Assembly (NCBI GenBank): GCA_001580565.1
Contig: LRBF01000083.1
Span: 1-51,079 of the forward strand
Source: Caballeronia megalochromosomata
Lineage (GTDB): Bacteria > Pseudomonadota > Gammaproteobacteria > Burkholderiales > Burkholderiaceae
Direction: 5' to 3'
DNA: 51,079 nucleotides
Positions 17,245 to 26,694 of the stretch are shown piece after piece. Under the pieces are notes generated by a model that did no database searches, was not told the DNA's origin, and saw only the letters and a list, made by a program, of their open reading frames with translations. The translations under genes and the position numbers were made by a program. Every line of letters begins with the position of its first letter. Within the stretch, counting starts at the first letter, position 1.

Positions 17245-18030
17245 TCAGGCGTCGGTGAACACGTAGTTGGTCATCGCGAGCGCGCGCTGGAACGTGCCGA
17301 GCGACTGGATGCCGAGCCGATAATCATCCGCCGCCGCGCCCAGCGCGCTGAATACGGGCAGCAGATGTTCGTCGGTCGGATGCATCAGCGCGGCATGCGG
17401 CGCGCGGGCGCGATAGTCGAGCAGGGCGTCGATATCGTGCTCGGTCATGCGGCGCTCGAACCAGTCGGTGAACTCGGTGACGCGCGGATCGGCGTCTTCT
17501 TGGCGCGCGCCGAAATCGGCCATGCGCAGATTGTGCGTGATCTGCCCGGAACCGACGATCATCACGCCGTCATCGCGCAAATCGCGCAACGCCCGGCCGA
17601 TGTGGAAATGATGCGCGGCGTCCAGATGCGGCTGAATCGATAGCTGCGCGACGGGCACGTCCGCGTCGGGGAACATCAGGAGCATCGGCACCCATGCGCC
17701 GTGATCGAGTCCGTGATCCACCGTCGCGGCGGGAATGCCCTGCGCGCCGAGCATCGCGGCGGCGCGTCTGGCCAGATCGGGCGCGCCGGGCGCCGGATAA
17801 CGCAGTTCGTAGAGCGCGCGCGGGAAGCCGTAGAAATCATGGATCGTTTCCGGGCGTTCGGCCGTGCTCGCCACCGGTTGCGCCGTGCCCCAATGGGCGG
17901 ACAGCATCAGAATGGCGCGCGGGCGTGGCAGCGTTTCCGCGAGCGAGGCAAATTCGGCGGACGGCATCGACGGATCGATCGGCAGTGTCGGCGCGCCGTG
18001 GGAAATGAAAACGGTGGGGAGTCGGCTCAT
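17245..18030 (-). CDS. DODA-type class III extradiol dioxygenase (YgiD-like)
   Basis: This 261-aa protein belongs to the LigB/DODA family of iron-dependent or zinc-binding extradiol dioxygenases. Candidate metal ligands are the His of FISHGAPT at residue 11, the His of LSAHWG near 46, and a later VGSGQITHNLR segment. The DHGLDHGAWVPM block is typical of the family. E. coli YgiD cleaves 4,5-DOPA; the natural substrate here is unknown. Direct repeats and a CACAA/TTGTG pair lie just upstream at 18086-18112 and may be control sites. Confidence 0.87.
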   Translation of the reverse strand: MSRLPTVFISHGAPTLPIDPSMPSAEFASLAETLPRPRAILMLSAHWGTAQPVASTAERPETIHDFYGFPRALYELRYPAPGAPDLARRAAAMLGAQGIPAATVDHGLDHGAWVPMLLMFPDADVPVAQLSIQPHLDAAHHFHIGRALRDLRDDGVMIVGSGQITHNLRMADFGARQEDADPRVTEFTDWFERRMTEHDIDALLDYRARAPHAALMHPTDEHLLPVFSALGAAADDYRLGIQSLGTFQRALAMTNYVFTDA

Positions 18031-18085
18031 GGCGGCAAATTCCTGTGGGGTCTGCCATCAATGTAGGGCCGCGAGCCGGGTTGAT

Positions 18086-18112
18086 AAACGGCACAAACGG
18101 CAATGAATTGTG
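18086..18112. promoter_or_regulatory. repeats upstream of the dioxygenase gene
   Basis: AAACGGCA occurs twice in tandem (18086-18093 and 18095-18102). CACAA at 18092-18096 is mirrored by TTGTG at 18108-18112 with 11 nt between. The cluster is 55-80 nt before the dioxygenase start. It could be a LysR-type site, but no regulator gene is adjacent. Confidence 0.3.
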
Positions 18113-18124
18113 TCGCTGCCGTTG

Positions 18125-18727
18125 TTAATCCGATGTTTCGCCGCGCAGGCCTTGCCAGGCGGGCGCGACCGGCTGCCCGAAGCCGAATAAATCGATGACG
18201 CGCGCGACCGTGTGATCCACCATGTCGTCGATGGTCGCGGGTTTTTGATAGAACGCGGGCAATGGCGGAAAGATCACGCCGCCCATCTCGGTGACGGCCG
18301 TCATGTTGCGCAGATGCGCGAGATTGAACGGCGTCTCGCGCACGAGCAGCACGAGGCGGCGGCGCTCTTTCAATACGACGTCGGCGGCGCGGGTGATCAA
18401 ATTGTCCGAAAGACCATGCGCGATGCTCGCGAGCGTGCGCATCGAGCATGGCGCGACGACCATGCCATCGGTCGCGAAGGAGCCCGAGGCGATGGTCGCG
18501 CCGACATCGCGCACGCTATGGACGACATCGGCGAGCGCGTGGACGGTGGCTTTATCGAGATCGAGTTCGTGCTGGATATTGAGCCAGCCGGCACTCGAAA
18601 CGAGCAAATGCGTCTCGACGCCGGAAAGCCGGCGCAGCGTTTCGAGCAGACGTACGCCGTAGATGGCGCCCGTTGCCCCGGTAATCGCGACGATAAGCCG
18701 TCGTTTTGCGGCAGCGGGCGCGCTCAC
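18125..18727 (-). CDS. ubiX: flavin prenyltransferase UbiX
   Basis: This 200-aa protein attaches a dimethylallyl group to FMN to make the prenylated flavin cofactor used by UbiD-type decarboxylases in ubiquinone synthesis. The [15 protein letters not shown] start binds FMN phosphate. [19 protein letters not shown] and [16 protein letters not shown] are hallmark UbiX segments. The gene lies 12 nt after grxD and is the last of a leftward run from hemA. The length is normal. No ubiD is in the window. Confidence 0.95.
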   Translation of the reverse strand: MSAPAAAKRRLIVAITGATGAIYGVRLLETLRRLSGVETHLLVSSAGWLNIQHELDLDKATVHALADVVHSVRDVGATIASGSFATDGMVVAPCSMRTLASIAHGLSDNLITRAADVVLKERRRLVLLVRETPFNLAHLRNMTAVTEMGGVIFPPLPAFYQKPATIDDMVDHTVARVIDLFGFGQPVAPAWQGLRGETSD

Positions 18728-18739
18728 TTGCGAAAAGAC

Positions 18740-19051
18740 TCAGGCGGCGGCGAAGAGCTGCTGCAGTTCGCCCGATTGATACATTTCCATCATGATGTCC
18801 GAGCCGCCGATGAACTCGCCGTTCACGTAAAGCTGCGGAATGGTCGGCCAGTTGGAGAATTGCTTGATGCCCTGGCGAACCTCATCGTCTTCGAGGACGT
18901 TCACGGTCTTGATCTGATCGACGCCGCATGCCTTGAGCACCTGAATGGCGCGGCCGGAGAAACCGCACATCGGGAATTGCGCCGTGCCCTTCATGAAAAG
19001 GACGACCGGGTTCTGATCGACGATCTGCTTGATGCGTTCTTGCGTGTCCAT
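18740..19051 (-). CDS. grxD: monothiol glutaredoxin Grx4
   Basis: This 103-aa protein is a CGFS-type monothiol glutaredoxin, with the active site CGFS at residues 29-32 and the glutathione-binding WPTIPQLYVNGEFIGGSDI segment. Such proteins carry and transfer [2Fe-2S] clusters in the cytoplasm. AGGAA lies 6 nt before the ATG. It stands between prmC (84 nt upstream) and ubiX (12 nt downstream), the order seen in many Burkholderiales. Confidence 0.96.
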   Translation of the reverse strand: MDTQERIKQIVDQNPVVLFMKGTAQFPMCGFSGRAIQVLKACGVDQIKTVNVLEDDEVRQGIKQFSNWPTIPQLYVNGEFIGGSDIMMEMYQSGELQQLFAAA

Positions 19052-19135
19052 GGCGTTCCTGCGCTTGAAGTCGGTGGGAATGATGGTTGAAATGATAGCG
19101 GATTTCGCCTGCGCGGGCTGATGACGGCCCGGCGC

Positions 19136-19972
19136 TCAGGCCGTAAAGAGACCGCCGGAGCAGCGCTCGATGCCGGCGAGATCGCGCATGGAGCGGACAT
19201 CGGTGAAGCCGCGTGCCTTGAGCAGATCCCGTACGGCTTCGGCCTGATCGTAGCCGTGTTCGAGCCACAACGCGCCGTTTGTCGTGAGCAGAAAAGGCGC
19301 TGCGCCGATGATCGTGCGGATCGCGGACAGGCCGTCGGCGTCGTCGGTGAGGGCGCCGCGCGGCTCGAAGCGCAAGTCGCCTTGTGCGAGATGGGGATCG
19401 TCGCTCGCGATATACGGCGGATTGCTGACGATGGTCTCGAACAGGAGCGATGGATCGATGTTCGCGGTCCAGTCGCTTGCAACGAACGTGATTGGGCCGC
19501 CCGCGCGTGCCGCATCGAGCAGCGCGCTCGCGTTGCCTCGTGCGACATCGAGTGCCGCGCCCGAGCGATCGACGGCCCACACGCGCGCATCGGGCCGCGC
19601 ATGGGCGATCGAAATCGCGATCGCGCCGGTGCCGGTGCCGAGGTCGAGCACGCGCGGATTCGGCGTATCGGCGATGGTTTCGAGCGCGAGTTCCACGAGC
19701 AGTTCGGTTTCCGGCCGCGGGATCAGCACGTCGGGTGTCACGTCGAATTCGAGGCCGAAGAATTCGCGCTTGCCGGTCAATTGCGCGATGGGTTCGCCGT
19801 TCAGACGTCGCGCCGCGAGCGCTTCGAAACGCGCGATGGCGTCGTGTTCGAGCGCTTCGCCATCTCGCGTGATCAGCTCCGTGCGCCGCCAGCCGAGCAC
19901 ATGCATCAGCAGGATGCGCGCTTCGAGCTGCGGCAGTCCGGCAGTGCGCAGCAAGTCGGCCGCGGTGCTCAC
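19136..19972 (-). CDS. prmC: release factor glutamine methyltransferase PrmC
   Basis: This 278-aa enzyme methylates the glutamine of the GGQ motif in peptide chain release factors, using S-adenosylmethionine. It has an N-terminal helical domain (to about residue 75), then [12 protein letters not shown], the SAM-binding DLGTGTGAI at 110-118, and the catalytic NPPY at 184-187. Its ATG overlaps the prfA stop by 4 nt (ATGA), so substrate and modifying enzyme are translationally coupled. Confidence 0.96.
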   Translation of the reverse strand: MSTAADLLRTAGLPQLEARILLMHVLGWRRTELITRDGEALEHDAIARFEALAARRLNGEPIAQLTGKREFFGLEFDVTPDVLIPRPETELLVELALETIADTPNPRVLDLGTGTGAIAISIAHARPDARVWAVDRSGAALDVARGNASALLDAARAGGPITFVASDWTANIDPSLLFETIVSNPPYIASDDPHLAQGDLRFEPRGALTDDADGLSAIRTIIGAAPFLLTTNGALWLEHGYDQAEAVRDLLKARGFTDVRSMRDLAGIERCSGGLFTA

Positions 19973-21051
19973 TCGGTTTCCCCGAGCGCGGCGAGCAGCT
20001 CGGCCTGATGCTCGGAAACCAGCGAGGCGATCATTTCGTCGAGATCGCCGTCCATGATGTATTCGAGCTTATAGAGCGTCAGGTTGATGCGGTGATCCGT
20101 CATGCGCCCTTGCGGGAAGTTGTACGTGCGGATGCGCTCCGAGCGGTCGCCCGAGCCGATCAGACTCTTGCGCGTCGCGGCTTCCTTCGCATGCTGCTCG
20201 TGATACTGCTTGTCCTTGATGCGCGCGGCCAGAACCTTCAGCGCGCGATCCTTGTTCTTGTGCTGCGAGCGGTCGTCCTGACATTCCACGACGATGCCCG
20301 TGGGCAAATGCGTGACGCGCACGGCGGAATCCGTCTTGTTGATGTGCTGCCCACCCGCACCCGACGCGCGAAACGTGTCGATGCGCAAGTCCGCCGGATT
20401 GATCACGACTTCGCTGATTTCATCGGCTTCCGGCATCACCGCGACCGTGCACGCCGACGTGTGGATGCGCCCTTGCGTTTCCGTCGCCGGCACGCGCTGC
20501 ACGCGATGCCCGCCCGATTCGAACTTGAGCCGCGAATACGCGCCCTGTCCCGCAATGCGCACGATCACTTCCTTGTAACCGCCGAGATCCGACACGCTCT
20601 CGGACATCGTCTCGGCGGTCCAGCGGTTACGTTCCGCATAACGCAGATACATGCGCAGCAAATCGCCCGCGAACAGCGCGGATTCGTCGCCGCCCGTGCC
20701 CGCGCGAATTTCGATGAAGATATTGCGGTCGTCGTTCGGATCTTTCGGCAAGAGCATCATCTGCAAATCGCCTTCGATCTTCACCATACGCTCGCGCGCC
20801 TCGCCGATTTCCTCTTCGGCGAAATCGCGCATCGACGGATCGGAGAGCAGTTCCTGCGCGGTGGCTTCGTCGGTCAACGCCTGACGCCAGAGCGCGTATT
20901 GCTCGACGATCGGGCTGATTTCCGCGTGCTCGCGCGTGAGCTTGCGATATTGATCCATATCGGCTGTCACGTCTTCGCGGCTCAACAGTTCGTTGAGATC
21001 GACCTGCCGTCTTGCAAGCTGGTCGAGCTTGCTTTGCATGCTCGTTTTCAT
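19969..21051 (-). CDS. prfA: peptide chain release factor 1
   Basis: This 360-aa protein reads UAA and UAG stop codons. The codon-recognition tripeptide is PAT at residues 188-190, which marks RF1 rather than RF2 (SPF). The peptidyl-hydrolysis GGQ motif is at 233-235 within [14 protein letters not shown]. No frameshift site is present, as expected for RF1. It follows hemA after 97 nt and overlaps prmC. Confidence 0.98.
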   Translation of the reverse strand: MKTSMQSKLDQLARRQVDLNELLSREDVTADMDQYRKLTREHAEISPIVEQYALWRQALTDEATAQELLSDPSMRDFAEEEIGEARERMVKIEGDLQMMLLPKDPNDDRNIFIEIRAGTGGDESALFAGDLLRMYLRYAERNRWTAETMSESVSDLGGYKEVIVRIAGQGAYSRLKFESGGHRVQRVPATETQGRIHTSACTVAVMPEADEISEVVINPADLRIDTFRASGAGGQHINKTDSAVRVTHLPTGIVVECQDDRSQHKNKDRALKVLAARIKDKQYHEQHAKEAATRKSLIGSGDRSERIRTYNFPQGRMTDHRINLTLYKLEYIMDGDLDEMIASLVSEHQAELLAALGETE

Positions 21052-21148
21052 CGGGCGGAATCGGCGCGGTCAGCGCCAGGAAATACTGCGATCAGGGAGC
21101 CGCCGCGCTAGCCGCGCGGAGCATTTGAGAATAGCAAAGAGAAGGCCG

Positions 21149-22444
21149 CTAACGTTCCGACGAATCGGACGACGAACCGTGCCGGTAGAAACCGCTCATC
21201 AGGTCGATGAGCTGGCTGCGCTCCTCGCGGCTCGCGCGGTTGAGCGCGTGCGTGGGACCGTGAATCAGCTTGTTCGTGAGCGATTGCGACAGCGCTTCGA
21301 GCACGGCGGCCGGGTCGTCGCCGCGCGCCAGCATCTTGCGCGCGCGTTCGAGCTCGGCGCGGCGCAGCGTGTCCGCCTGCGTGTGCATGTGACGGATGAC
21401 CGGCACGATGCTGCGCGCATCGAGCCACTGCATGAAATTCGCGACACGCGTCTCGATGATCGCCTCGGCCTGCGCGACCGCGGCCTGACGCGACGCGTTG
21501 CCTTCACGCACGATCGCGCCGAGATCGTCGACGGTGTAGAGGAAGACGTCGTGCAGATTGCCGACTTCGGGTTCGATGTCGCGCGGCACGGCGAGATCGA
21601 CCATGAAAATCGGCCGATGGCGGCGCGCGCGTACCGCACGCTCGACCGCGCCGAGACCGATGATCGGCAGCGTCGACGCCGTGCACGACACGATGATGTC
21701 GAATTCGTGCATGCGCGCGGGCAGCTCGGAGAGCGGAATCGCGCGGCCGTTGAAGCGCCCGGCGAGCTTCTCGCCACGCTCCGCCGTGCGGTTCGCGACG
21801 ACCAGCTCACGCGGATTCTGCGCGGCGAAGTGCGTCGCGCACAGTTCGATCATTTCGCCCGCGCCGATGAACAAAACGCGCTGGCTCGAAATATTCTCGA
21901 AGATGCGCTGCGCGAGACGCACGGCGGCGGCGGCCATCGACACCGACTGTGCGCCGATTTCGGTCGTCGTGCGTACTTCCTTGGCGACGGCGAAGGTGCG
22001 CTGGAACAACTGGTTCAGATACGTGCCGAGCGCACCGGCTTCGGACGCCGTGCGCACGGCATCCTTCATTTGTCCGACGATTTGCGTCTCGCCGAGCACC
22101 ATCGAATCGAGTCCCGACGCGACGCGAAACGCGTGACGCACGGCTTCCGATTGCGGCAGCGCATAGACGTGCGGCGCGAGGTCGGGAACCGGGATGTTGT
22201 GGTACTTCGATAGCCACTGAAGCGCGGCTTCGCGGGCGGCGGAGTCGTCGGTGGCGCAGTAGAGTTCGGTACGGTTGCAGGTCGAGAGGATCGCCGCTTC
22301 GGGCGAAACCTTGGCGAGCGGACCCAGCCAGATGTCCTTCAGCGCGCCCAGTGCGGGCTTGAGCTGTTCGAGCGGAAACGCCACGCGTTCGCGCAGGGCG
22401 ACAGGCGCAGTGTGGTGGTTGATTCCGATCGTGAGGAGCTGCAT
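21149..22444 (-). CDS. hemA: glutamyl-tRNA reductase
   Basis: This 431-aa enzyme starts tetrapyrrole synthesis by reducing glutamyl-tRNA(Glu) to glutamate-1-semialdehyde with NADPH. It has the GINHHTAP start and the catalytic cysteine C56 in [28 protein letters not shown], the NADPH-binding [12 protein letters not shown] and a C-terminal helical dimerisation domain follow. It is first in the hemA-prfA-prmC-grxD-ubiX run, with a TATAAT box about 54 nt upstream. Confidence 0.97.
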   Translation of the reverse strand: MQLLTIGINHHTAPVALRERVAFPLEQLKPALGALKDIWLGPLAKVSPEAAILSTCNRTELYCATDDSAAREAALQWLSKYHNIPVPDLAPHVYALPQSEAVRHAFRVASGLDSMVLGETQIVGQMKDAVRTASEAGALGTYLNQLFQRTFAVAKEVRTTTEIGAQSVSMAAAAVRLAQRIFENISSQRVLFIGAGEMIELCATHFAAQNPRELVVANRTAERGEKLAGRFNGRAIPLSELPARMHEFDIIVSCTASTLPIIGLGAVERAVRARRHRPIFMVDLAVPRDIEPEVGNLHDVFLYTVDDLGAIVREGNASRQAAVAQAEAIIETRVANFMQWLDARSIVPVIRHMHTQADTLRRAELERARKMLARGDDPAAVLEALSQSLTNKLIHGPTHALNRASREERSQLIDLMSGFYRHGSSSDSSER

Positions 22445-22497
22445 TGTATTGGGCTGATGCTTTGGGCCTAAGCCGATGGCCTTTCAGATAGCCCGAT

Positions 22498-22503
22498 ATT
22501 ATA
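22498..22503 (-). promoter_or_regulatory. candidate -10 box for hemA
   Basis: On the minus strand a perfect TATAAT lies 54 nt before the hemA ATG, within an AT-rich stretch. No good -35 hexamer is seen at 16-18 nt (AAATGA or AATGAA at best), so it may need an activator or be a weak promoter. Confidence 0.5.
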
Positions 22504-22532
22504 GCCTTTTGCGTATTTGTTCATTTATAGGT

Positions 22533-22563
22533 GGCATTTGGGGCGCGACCAGCCCCCAATGCC
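22533..22563. repeat. stem-loop between the glycosyltransferase gene and hemA
   Basis: GGCATTTGGGG at 22533-22543 pairs with CCCCCAATGCC at 22553-22563 with one mismatch around a 9-nt loop. No T run follows on either strand, so a Rho-independent terminator is not supported; it may still limit readthrough from the glycosyltransferase gene into hemA. Confidence 0.5.
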
Positions 22564-22635
22564 GCCGACGTCCACGCAGCGGGCGCTGACCGTCTACCCG
22601 CTGGATACCTGTGGCAGAAGGCCGCGGCGCGCGGC

Positions 22636-23454
22636 TCAGCGGAAATACTTCGCCAGCTCGGCCGCGCGCGCTTCCACTTCTTCGATGGAGATCTCGCCGG
22701 TGCGGAACGCCATCTGCCGGTTTCTGGCGCTGAGCTCGTCGTCAACGATCTGGAGGCGCGAAGCGGAGTCGTGATTGAGGTGAAAGAGCGTCGCCTTGGG
22801 ATCCGAGAGCGCATGCCACCGCACACCGAGGCGCGTGGCGCGGAGGAACACGTCGTCGTCTTCACCTCCCCAGCCGATGAAGTCGGGGTCCAGCCCGCCG
22901 ATGCGAATGAATTCCACGCGTTTGAAGAGATTGATTGCGCCCGGCGTATTGGCGTACAGCAGATTCACGTCGTCCGGCAAATCGCTTTCCAGAAACGGCG
23001 CGAATTCACCGAAATCGCCCGATTCGATGAACGACTGACGCCGATTGCCAGAAACATTCAATACGCGCACGAAAGGACAGAGCGCGTCGCTGTTGTTATG
23101 GTCCATCAGCGCGTCCAGCGCGCCTTTCATGTAATACGGATTTGCGATCATATCTGCATCGTGCATGCAGATAATCGGGCTCTTTGCCATGAGCGCGCCG
23201 AGATTGACCAGTCGCGCCTTCGGGAATGGGCCGGTGTCGTGCACGAACAGATGCCTGATCTTTGGGTCGCCGAGTTCGGACCAGTCGAACGTGGGCGCGG
23301 CATCCGCCTCGATCAGCCAGATCTGATAGTCGGAGTAGGTACGGTTCAGATGACGCAGCACGCCGCGCAGATTGTCCCGCCTTTCCTGGCTGGCGCCGCG
23401 ATACGTGATAATTATTTCGAGGTCGCGCAGGGAAATCAGATTGGTTTCCTTCAT
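22636..23454 (-). CDS. GT-A glycosyltransferase with galactosyltransferase-like C-terminus
   Basis: This 272-aa protein has a GT-A fold. The N-terminal region (IITYRGASQERRDNL) resembles GT2/GT7 enzymes, a metal-binding HDAD motif is at residues 98-101, and GWGGEDDD at 194-201 is the hallmark of the GT7/chondroitin-type galactosyltransferase C-terminus. It probably transfers a hexose or N-acetylhexosamine to a surface glycan; acceptor and donor are unknown. ATG 23454 is preferred over TTG 23463 because AAAGG lies 11 nt upstream. It stands alone, without other glycan genes, and its upstream region is more AT-rich than the rest of the window. Confidence 0.82.
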   Translation of the reverse strand: MKETNLISLRDLEIIITYRGASQERRDNLRGVLRHLNRTYSDYQIWLIEADAAPTFDWSELGDPKIRHLFVHDTGPFPKARLVNLGALMAKSPIICMHDADMIANPYYMKGALDALMDHNNSDALCPFVRVLNVSGNRRQSFIESGDFGEFAPFLESDLPDDVNLLYANTPGAINLFKRVEFIRIGGLDPDFIGWGGEDDDVFLRATRLGVRWHALSDPKATLFHLNHDSASRLQIVDDELSARNRQMAFRTGEISIEEVEARAAELAKYFR

Positions 23455-23848
23455 GAAAAACAATACCTTTAAAAATCGCGATTCCGCTGTTTAGCAATCG
23501 GGCGATATTAATTCGTGTCGCGTCTGGTGTATCGAGCAAATCGCGAAGCTGAAGTTCGCTTTCAGTCTATTTATTCGGAGTATTCCGATTAAATGCGGGA
23601 TGCCGTTTGATGCAAAGCTTAGCATCGTGCCAAAACGGAGAAACTCGGAAAATTCACAGAAGCGTCGTGCGTGCGAAGGTGCTTGGCTCATGCCCACGTC
23701 CTGTGTCCGGCCGAATCCGGAGCCTTGCGCTGACTATATCCGGCCCCTAAACTCAACCGCTGCGTCCGCCGGGAATTGCCCAAACCATGCCTGCCATCCG
23801 AACCGCTTCACCGCTCGCCATATCGATTCCAACGGAGCGTCGCCGCTG
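23455..23848. other. AT-richer intergenic region
   Basis: These 394 bases hold no gene I can support. The part from about 23460 to 23640 is clearly more AT-rich than the surroundings. It contains small inverted repeats (CTGAA-TTCAG near 23550-23566, and TCGGA at 23575-23579 with TCCGA at 23584-23588), likely the promoter area of the glycosyltransferase gene. The rest precedes a small membrane protein gene on the other strand. Confidence 0.5.
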
Positions 23849-24121
23849 ATGGGCTGGATCGGACTGATTTTTCTGGGCGCGGTCATTGGCGCCGCGGGCT
23901 GGTGGCTGCATCCGCTGCGGCGTGCCGGACGCGGCGTGCGTGGTCCGGCGGGAACCATCTGGACGGCCATCGTCGCTGGCATACTGGCGACGATCGTCGC
24001 GCGCATGCTCGGCAATATCGTCGACGTGTATCACGACGGCGATACGCTCGAATGGCTGGCGTGCGCGGTCTTCGCGTTGCTCGTCGTGACCGTGACCGTC
24101 GGGCTGGCGGCGCGCCGCTGA
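23849..24121 (+). CDS. small membrane protein, possibly YeaQ/GlsB-like
   Basis: This 90-aa protein has three hydrophobic segments (about residues 3-22, 36-57 and 68-87) with a glycine-rich first segment, GLIFLGAVIGAAGWW. The overall layout resembles the YeaQ/YmgE/GlsB group of small stress-related membrane proteins, but the resemblance is loose. GGAG lies 11 nt before the ATG. The open frame extends upstream to 23600, but that extension has no membrane or family features and is probably not translated. Confidence 0.6.
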   Translation: MGWIGLIFLGAVIGAAGWWLHPLRRAGRGVRGPAGTIWTAIVAGILATIVARMLGNIVDVYHDGDTLEWLACAVFALLVVTVTVGLAARR

Positions 24122-24206
24122 TCTTCTTTTTCTGGCGTGCGGCGAGTGATCCTCGCTGCGCGCCGTGCTCTTCGCGCCCTACGCGGGCTTTCAAGCAGGT
24201 GACTTC

Positions 24207-26036
24207 ATGAACGATCGCATTGCAGATTCAGCCATTCCAGAGCCCGCCATGTTCGCGAGGCGCATCGAGTCGTTGCGGGGCCAGATGGCGCTCGAAAAAC
24301 TCGCCGCCGTGCTCATTCCGTCCGCCGACCCGCATCTCTCGGAATATTTGCCGGAACGCTGGCAAGGACGTCAATGGCTTTCGGGCTTCACCGGATCGGT
24401 GGGCACGCTCGTGGTGACGGCGGATTTCGCGGGCGTCTGGGTCGACAGCCGCTATTGGACACAGGCCGAAGCGCAACTCGCCGGCACCGGCGTCGTGCTC
24501 ATGAAGATGATGGGCGGCCAGCAGACCGCGCCGCACGTCGACTGGCTCGCGGAGCACGTGCCGTCGGGCGCGACCGTCGCGGTCGACGGCACCGTGCTCG
24601 GCGTCGCGGCGGCGCGCGCGTTGTCCGAGGCGCTCACGGCGCGCGGCATCGTGCTGCGCACCGATCTCGATGTGCTGAATTCCGTGTGGCCCGCGCGTCC
24701 CGGCTTGCCGGAGGCGCCGGTCTACGAGCACGCCGCGCCGCATGCGAGCGTGGCGCGCGCGGACAAGCTCGCGCAAGTGCGCGGCACGATGCAAGCGAAA
24801 GGCGCGCAATGGCACTTCGTTTCCACGCTCGACGATCTCGCGTGGATCTTCAACCTGCGCGGCGGCGATGTGAGCTACAACCCGGTTTTCGTCGCGCACG
24901 CGCTGATCGGTCTCGATGGCGCGACGATCTTCGTCGCCGACGGCAAGGTTCCGGCCGCGCTCGTCGAATCGCTCGCGCGCGACAACGTGCGCGTCGCGGC
25001 CTACGCCGCCGCGCCCGATGCGCTCGCGTCATTGCCGGCAGGCTCGGCGCTCCTGATCGACCCGCGCCGCATCACGCACGGCTTGCTGGAAAAAGTGCCC
25101 GCTGCGGTGACGATCGTCGAAGCTGTGAATCCGTCGACATTCGCCAAATCGCGCAAGACCGCGGCGGAGGCGGACCATATCCGCGCGACGATGGAACAGG
25201 ACGGCGCCGCGCTCGCCGAATTCTTCGCGTGGTTCGAAGAGGCGCTCGGCCGCGAGCGCATCACCGAACTGACGATCGACGAGAAGCTGACCGCCGCGCG
25301 CGCACGCCGCCCGGGTTTCGTCACGCTGAGCTTCGGCACGATCGCGGGCTTCAACGCCAACGGCGCGATGCCGCATTACCGTGCGACCGAGGCGTCGCAT
25401 GCGGTGATCGAAGGCAACGGCCTGCTCCTGATCGATTCGGGCGGCCAGTATCTGAGCGGCACGACGGACATCACGCGCGTGGTGCCGATCGGCGAGATCA
25501 ACGCCGAACACAAGCGCGATTTCACCGTCGTGCTGAAGGGCACGATGGCGCTGTCCCGCGCGCGCTTCCCGCGCGGCATCCGTTCGCCGATGCTCGACTC
25601 GATCGCCCGCGCGCCGATCTGGGAAGCGGGCGCGGACTACGGTCACGGCACGGGGCATGGCGTCGGCTACTTCCTGAACGTGCACGAAGGCCCGCAGGTG
25701 ATCTCGCACTACGCGCCGGCGGAGTCGTGGACGGCGATGGAAGAGGGCATGATCACGTCGATCGAGCCGGGGATCTATCGTCCGGGCAAGTGGGGCATCC
25801 GCATCGAAAATCTGGTGATGAACCGGGCGGCGGAGAAGACCGAATTCGGCGATTTCCTCGAATTCGAAACGCTGACGCTGTGCCCGATCGATACCCGTTG
25901 CATCGATTTGTCGCTGTTGCGCGAAGACGAGCGCGCATGGCTCAACGCGTATCACGAGACGGTGCGCGCACGCGTGTCGCCGCATGTGTCGGGCAAGGCG
26001 CTGGCGTGGCTCGAAGCGCGGACCCGGGCGATTTGA
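24207..26036 (+). CDS. aminopeptidase P family protein (M24B metallopeptidase)
   Basis: This 609-aa protein removes N-terminal residues next to proline. Two creatinase-type N-terminal domains (about residues 15-300) precede the pita-bread catalytic domain. The metal ligands are visible: Asp in LLIDSGG and in GTTDITRV, His in GTGHGVGYFLNVHEGP, Glu in ITSIEPGIY and Glu in RIENLV. The length matches the long cytosolic form seen in eukaryotes and many proteobacteria rather than E. coli PepP (441 aa). The ATG at 24207 has AGGTGA just upstream. The HAD gene follows after 16 nt and is probably co-transcribed. Confidence 0.92.
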   Translation: MNDRIADSAIPEPAMFARRIESLRGQMALEKLAAVLIPSADPHLSEYLPERWQGRQWLSGFTGSVGTLVVTADFAGVWVDSRYWTQAEAQLAGTGVVLMKMMGGQQTAPHVDWLAEHVPSGATVAVDGTVLGVAAARALSEALTARGIVLRTDLDVLNSVWPARPGLPEAPVYEHAAPHASVARADKLAQVRGTMQAKGAQWHFVSTLDDLAWIFNLRGGDVSYNPVFVAHALIGLDGATIFVADGKVPAALVESLARDNVRVAAYAAAPDALASLPAGSALLIDPRRITHGLLEKVPAAVTIVEAVNPSTFAKSRKTAAEADHIRATMEQDGAALAEFFAWFEEALGRERITELTIDEKLTAARARRPGFVTLSFGTIAGFNANGAMPHYRATEASHAVIEGNGLLLIDSGGQYLSGTTDITRVVPIGEINAEHKRDFTVVLKGTMALSRARFPRGIRSPMLDSIARAPIWEAGADYGHGTGHGVGYFLNVHEGPQVISHYAPAESWTAMEEGMITSIEPGIYRPGKWGIRIENLVMNRAAEKTEFGDFLEFETLTLCPIDTRCIDLSLLREDERAWLNAYHETVRARVSPHVSGKALAWLEARTRAI

Positions 26037-26052
26037 CGAGGAGCGTAGCGAG

Positions 26053-26676
26053 ATGACCATCAAGGCCGTGGTATTCGATTTCGGCGGCGTGCTGATCGAC
26101 TGGAATCGCGAGCATCTCTACAAGCATCTGATTCCGGACGAAACCGAACGCCGCTGGTTTCTCGACAACGTCTGCAAGATGGAGTGGGTCGTGCAGCAGG
26201 ACGGCGGGCAGACGATCGAGGAAGGCACGGCCGAGTTGATCGCGGTGTATCCCGAGCACGAAGCCCTGATCCGCGCGTTCTATACGCGCTGGCCGGAAAT
26301 GGTGTCCGGCGTGATGGAAGACGGCGTTGCGCTCGTCGACCGGCTGGAGGCCGCGGGCGTGCCGCTCTTCGGCCTGACGAACTGGTCGGCGGAGACTTTT
26401 CCGTACGCGTGGGAGCGCTTCGACGTGCTGCGGAAGTTTCGCGAGATCGTCGTGTCGGGGCGCGTCGGTCTCGTCAAGCCCGACCCGCAGATTTTCGACC
26501 TGATGCGCGCGGAAATCGAAAAGCAGCTGCCGGGCATTCAGCCGGACGAACTCGTGTTCATCGACGACAATCTGAAAAACGCGCAAGCGGCGAGCGCGCT
26601 CGGCTGGCACGGCGTTCACTACACCGGCGCGCGTGACACCGAAACGAAGCTGCGCGCGCTGAATCTGCCGGTCTGA
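26053..26676 (+). CDS. HAD-superfamily hydrolase, YihX-like
   Basis: This 207-aa phosphatase-type protein has motif I VFDFGGVLIDW with the nucleophile D9, motif II GLTNWS, the lysine of GLVKPDP and the acidic motif FIDDNLKNAQAA. The second Asp of the usual DxD is replaced by Gly; DFGG/DLGN variants are normal for the YihX branch, which acts on sugar phosphates such as glucose-1-phosphate, so it is not a broken enzyme. GAGGAG lies before the ATG. The substrate is not certain. Confidence 0.88.
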   Translation: MTIKAVVFDFGGVLIDWNREHLYKHLIPDETERRWFLDNVCKMEWVVQQDGGQTIEEGTAELIAVYPEHEALIRAFYTRWPEMVSGVMEDGVALVDRLEAAGVPLFGLTNWSAETFPYAWERFDVLRKFREIVVSGRVGLVKPDPQIFDLMRAEIEKQLPGIQPDELVFIDDNLKNAQAASALGWHGVHYTGARDTETKLRALNLPV

Positions 26677-26694
26677 AAGCACGAAGGCAACGCG

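Noticed and set aside
22533..22563. An intrinsic terminator after the glycosyltransferase gene
   Set aside because: The stem is good but no T run follows on either strand, so it is listed only as a stem-loop.
23600..23848. An upstream extension of the 90-aa membrane protein to 173 aa
   Set aside because: The added part contains no membrane or family features and begins in the AT-rich control region; the shorter form has its own ribosome binding site.
24374..26056. A 560-codon same-strand frame inside aminopeptidase P
   Set aside because: It is the +1-type shadow of the real peptidase frame, extremely Arg-rich and without motifs.
26053..26100. A possibly broken HAD hydrolase lacking the second Asp of motif I
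   Set aside because: DFGG/DLGN in place of DxD is normal in the YihX branch, and all other motifs are intact.
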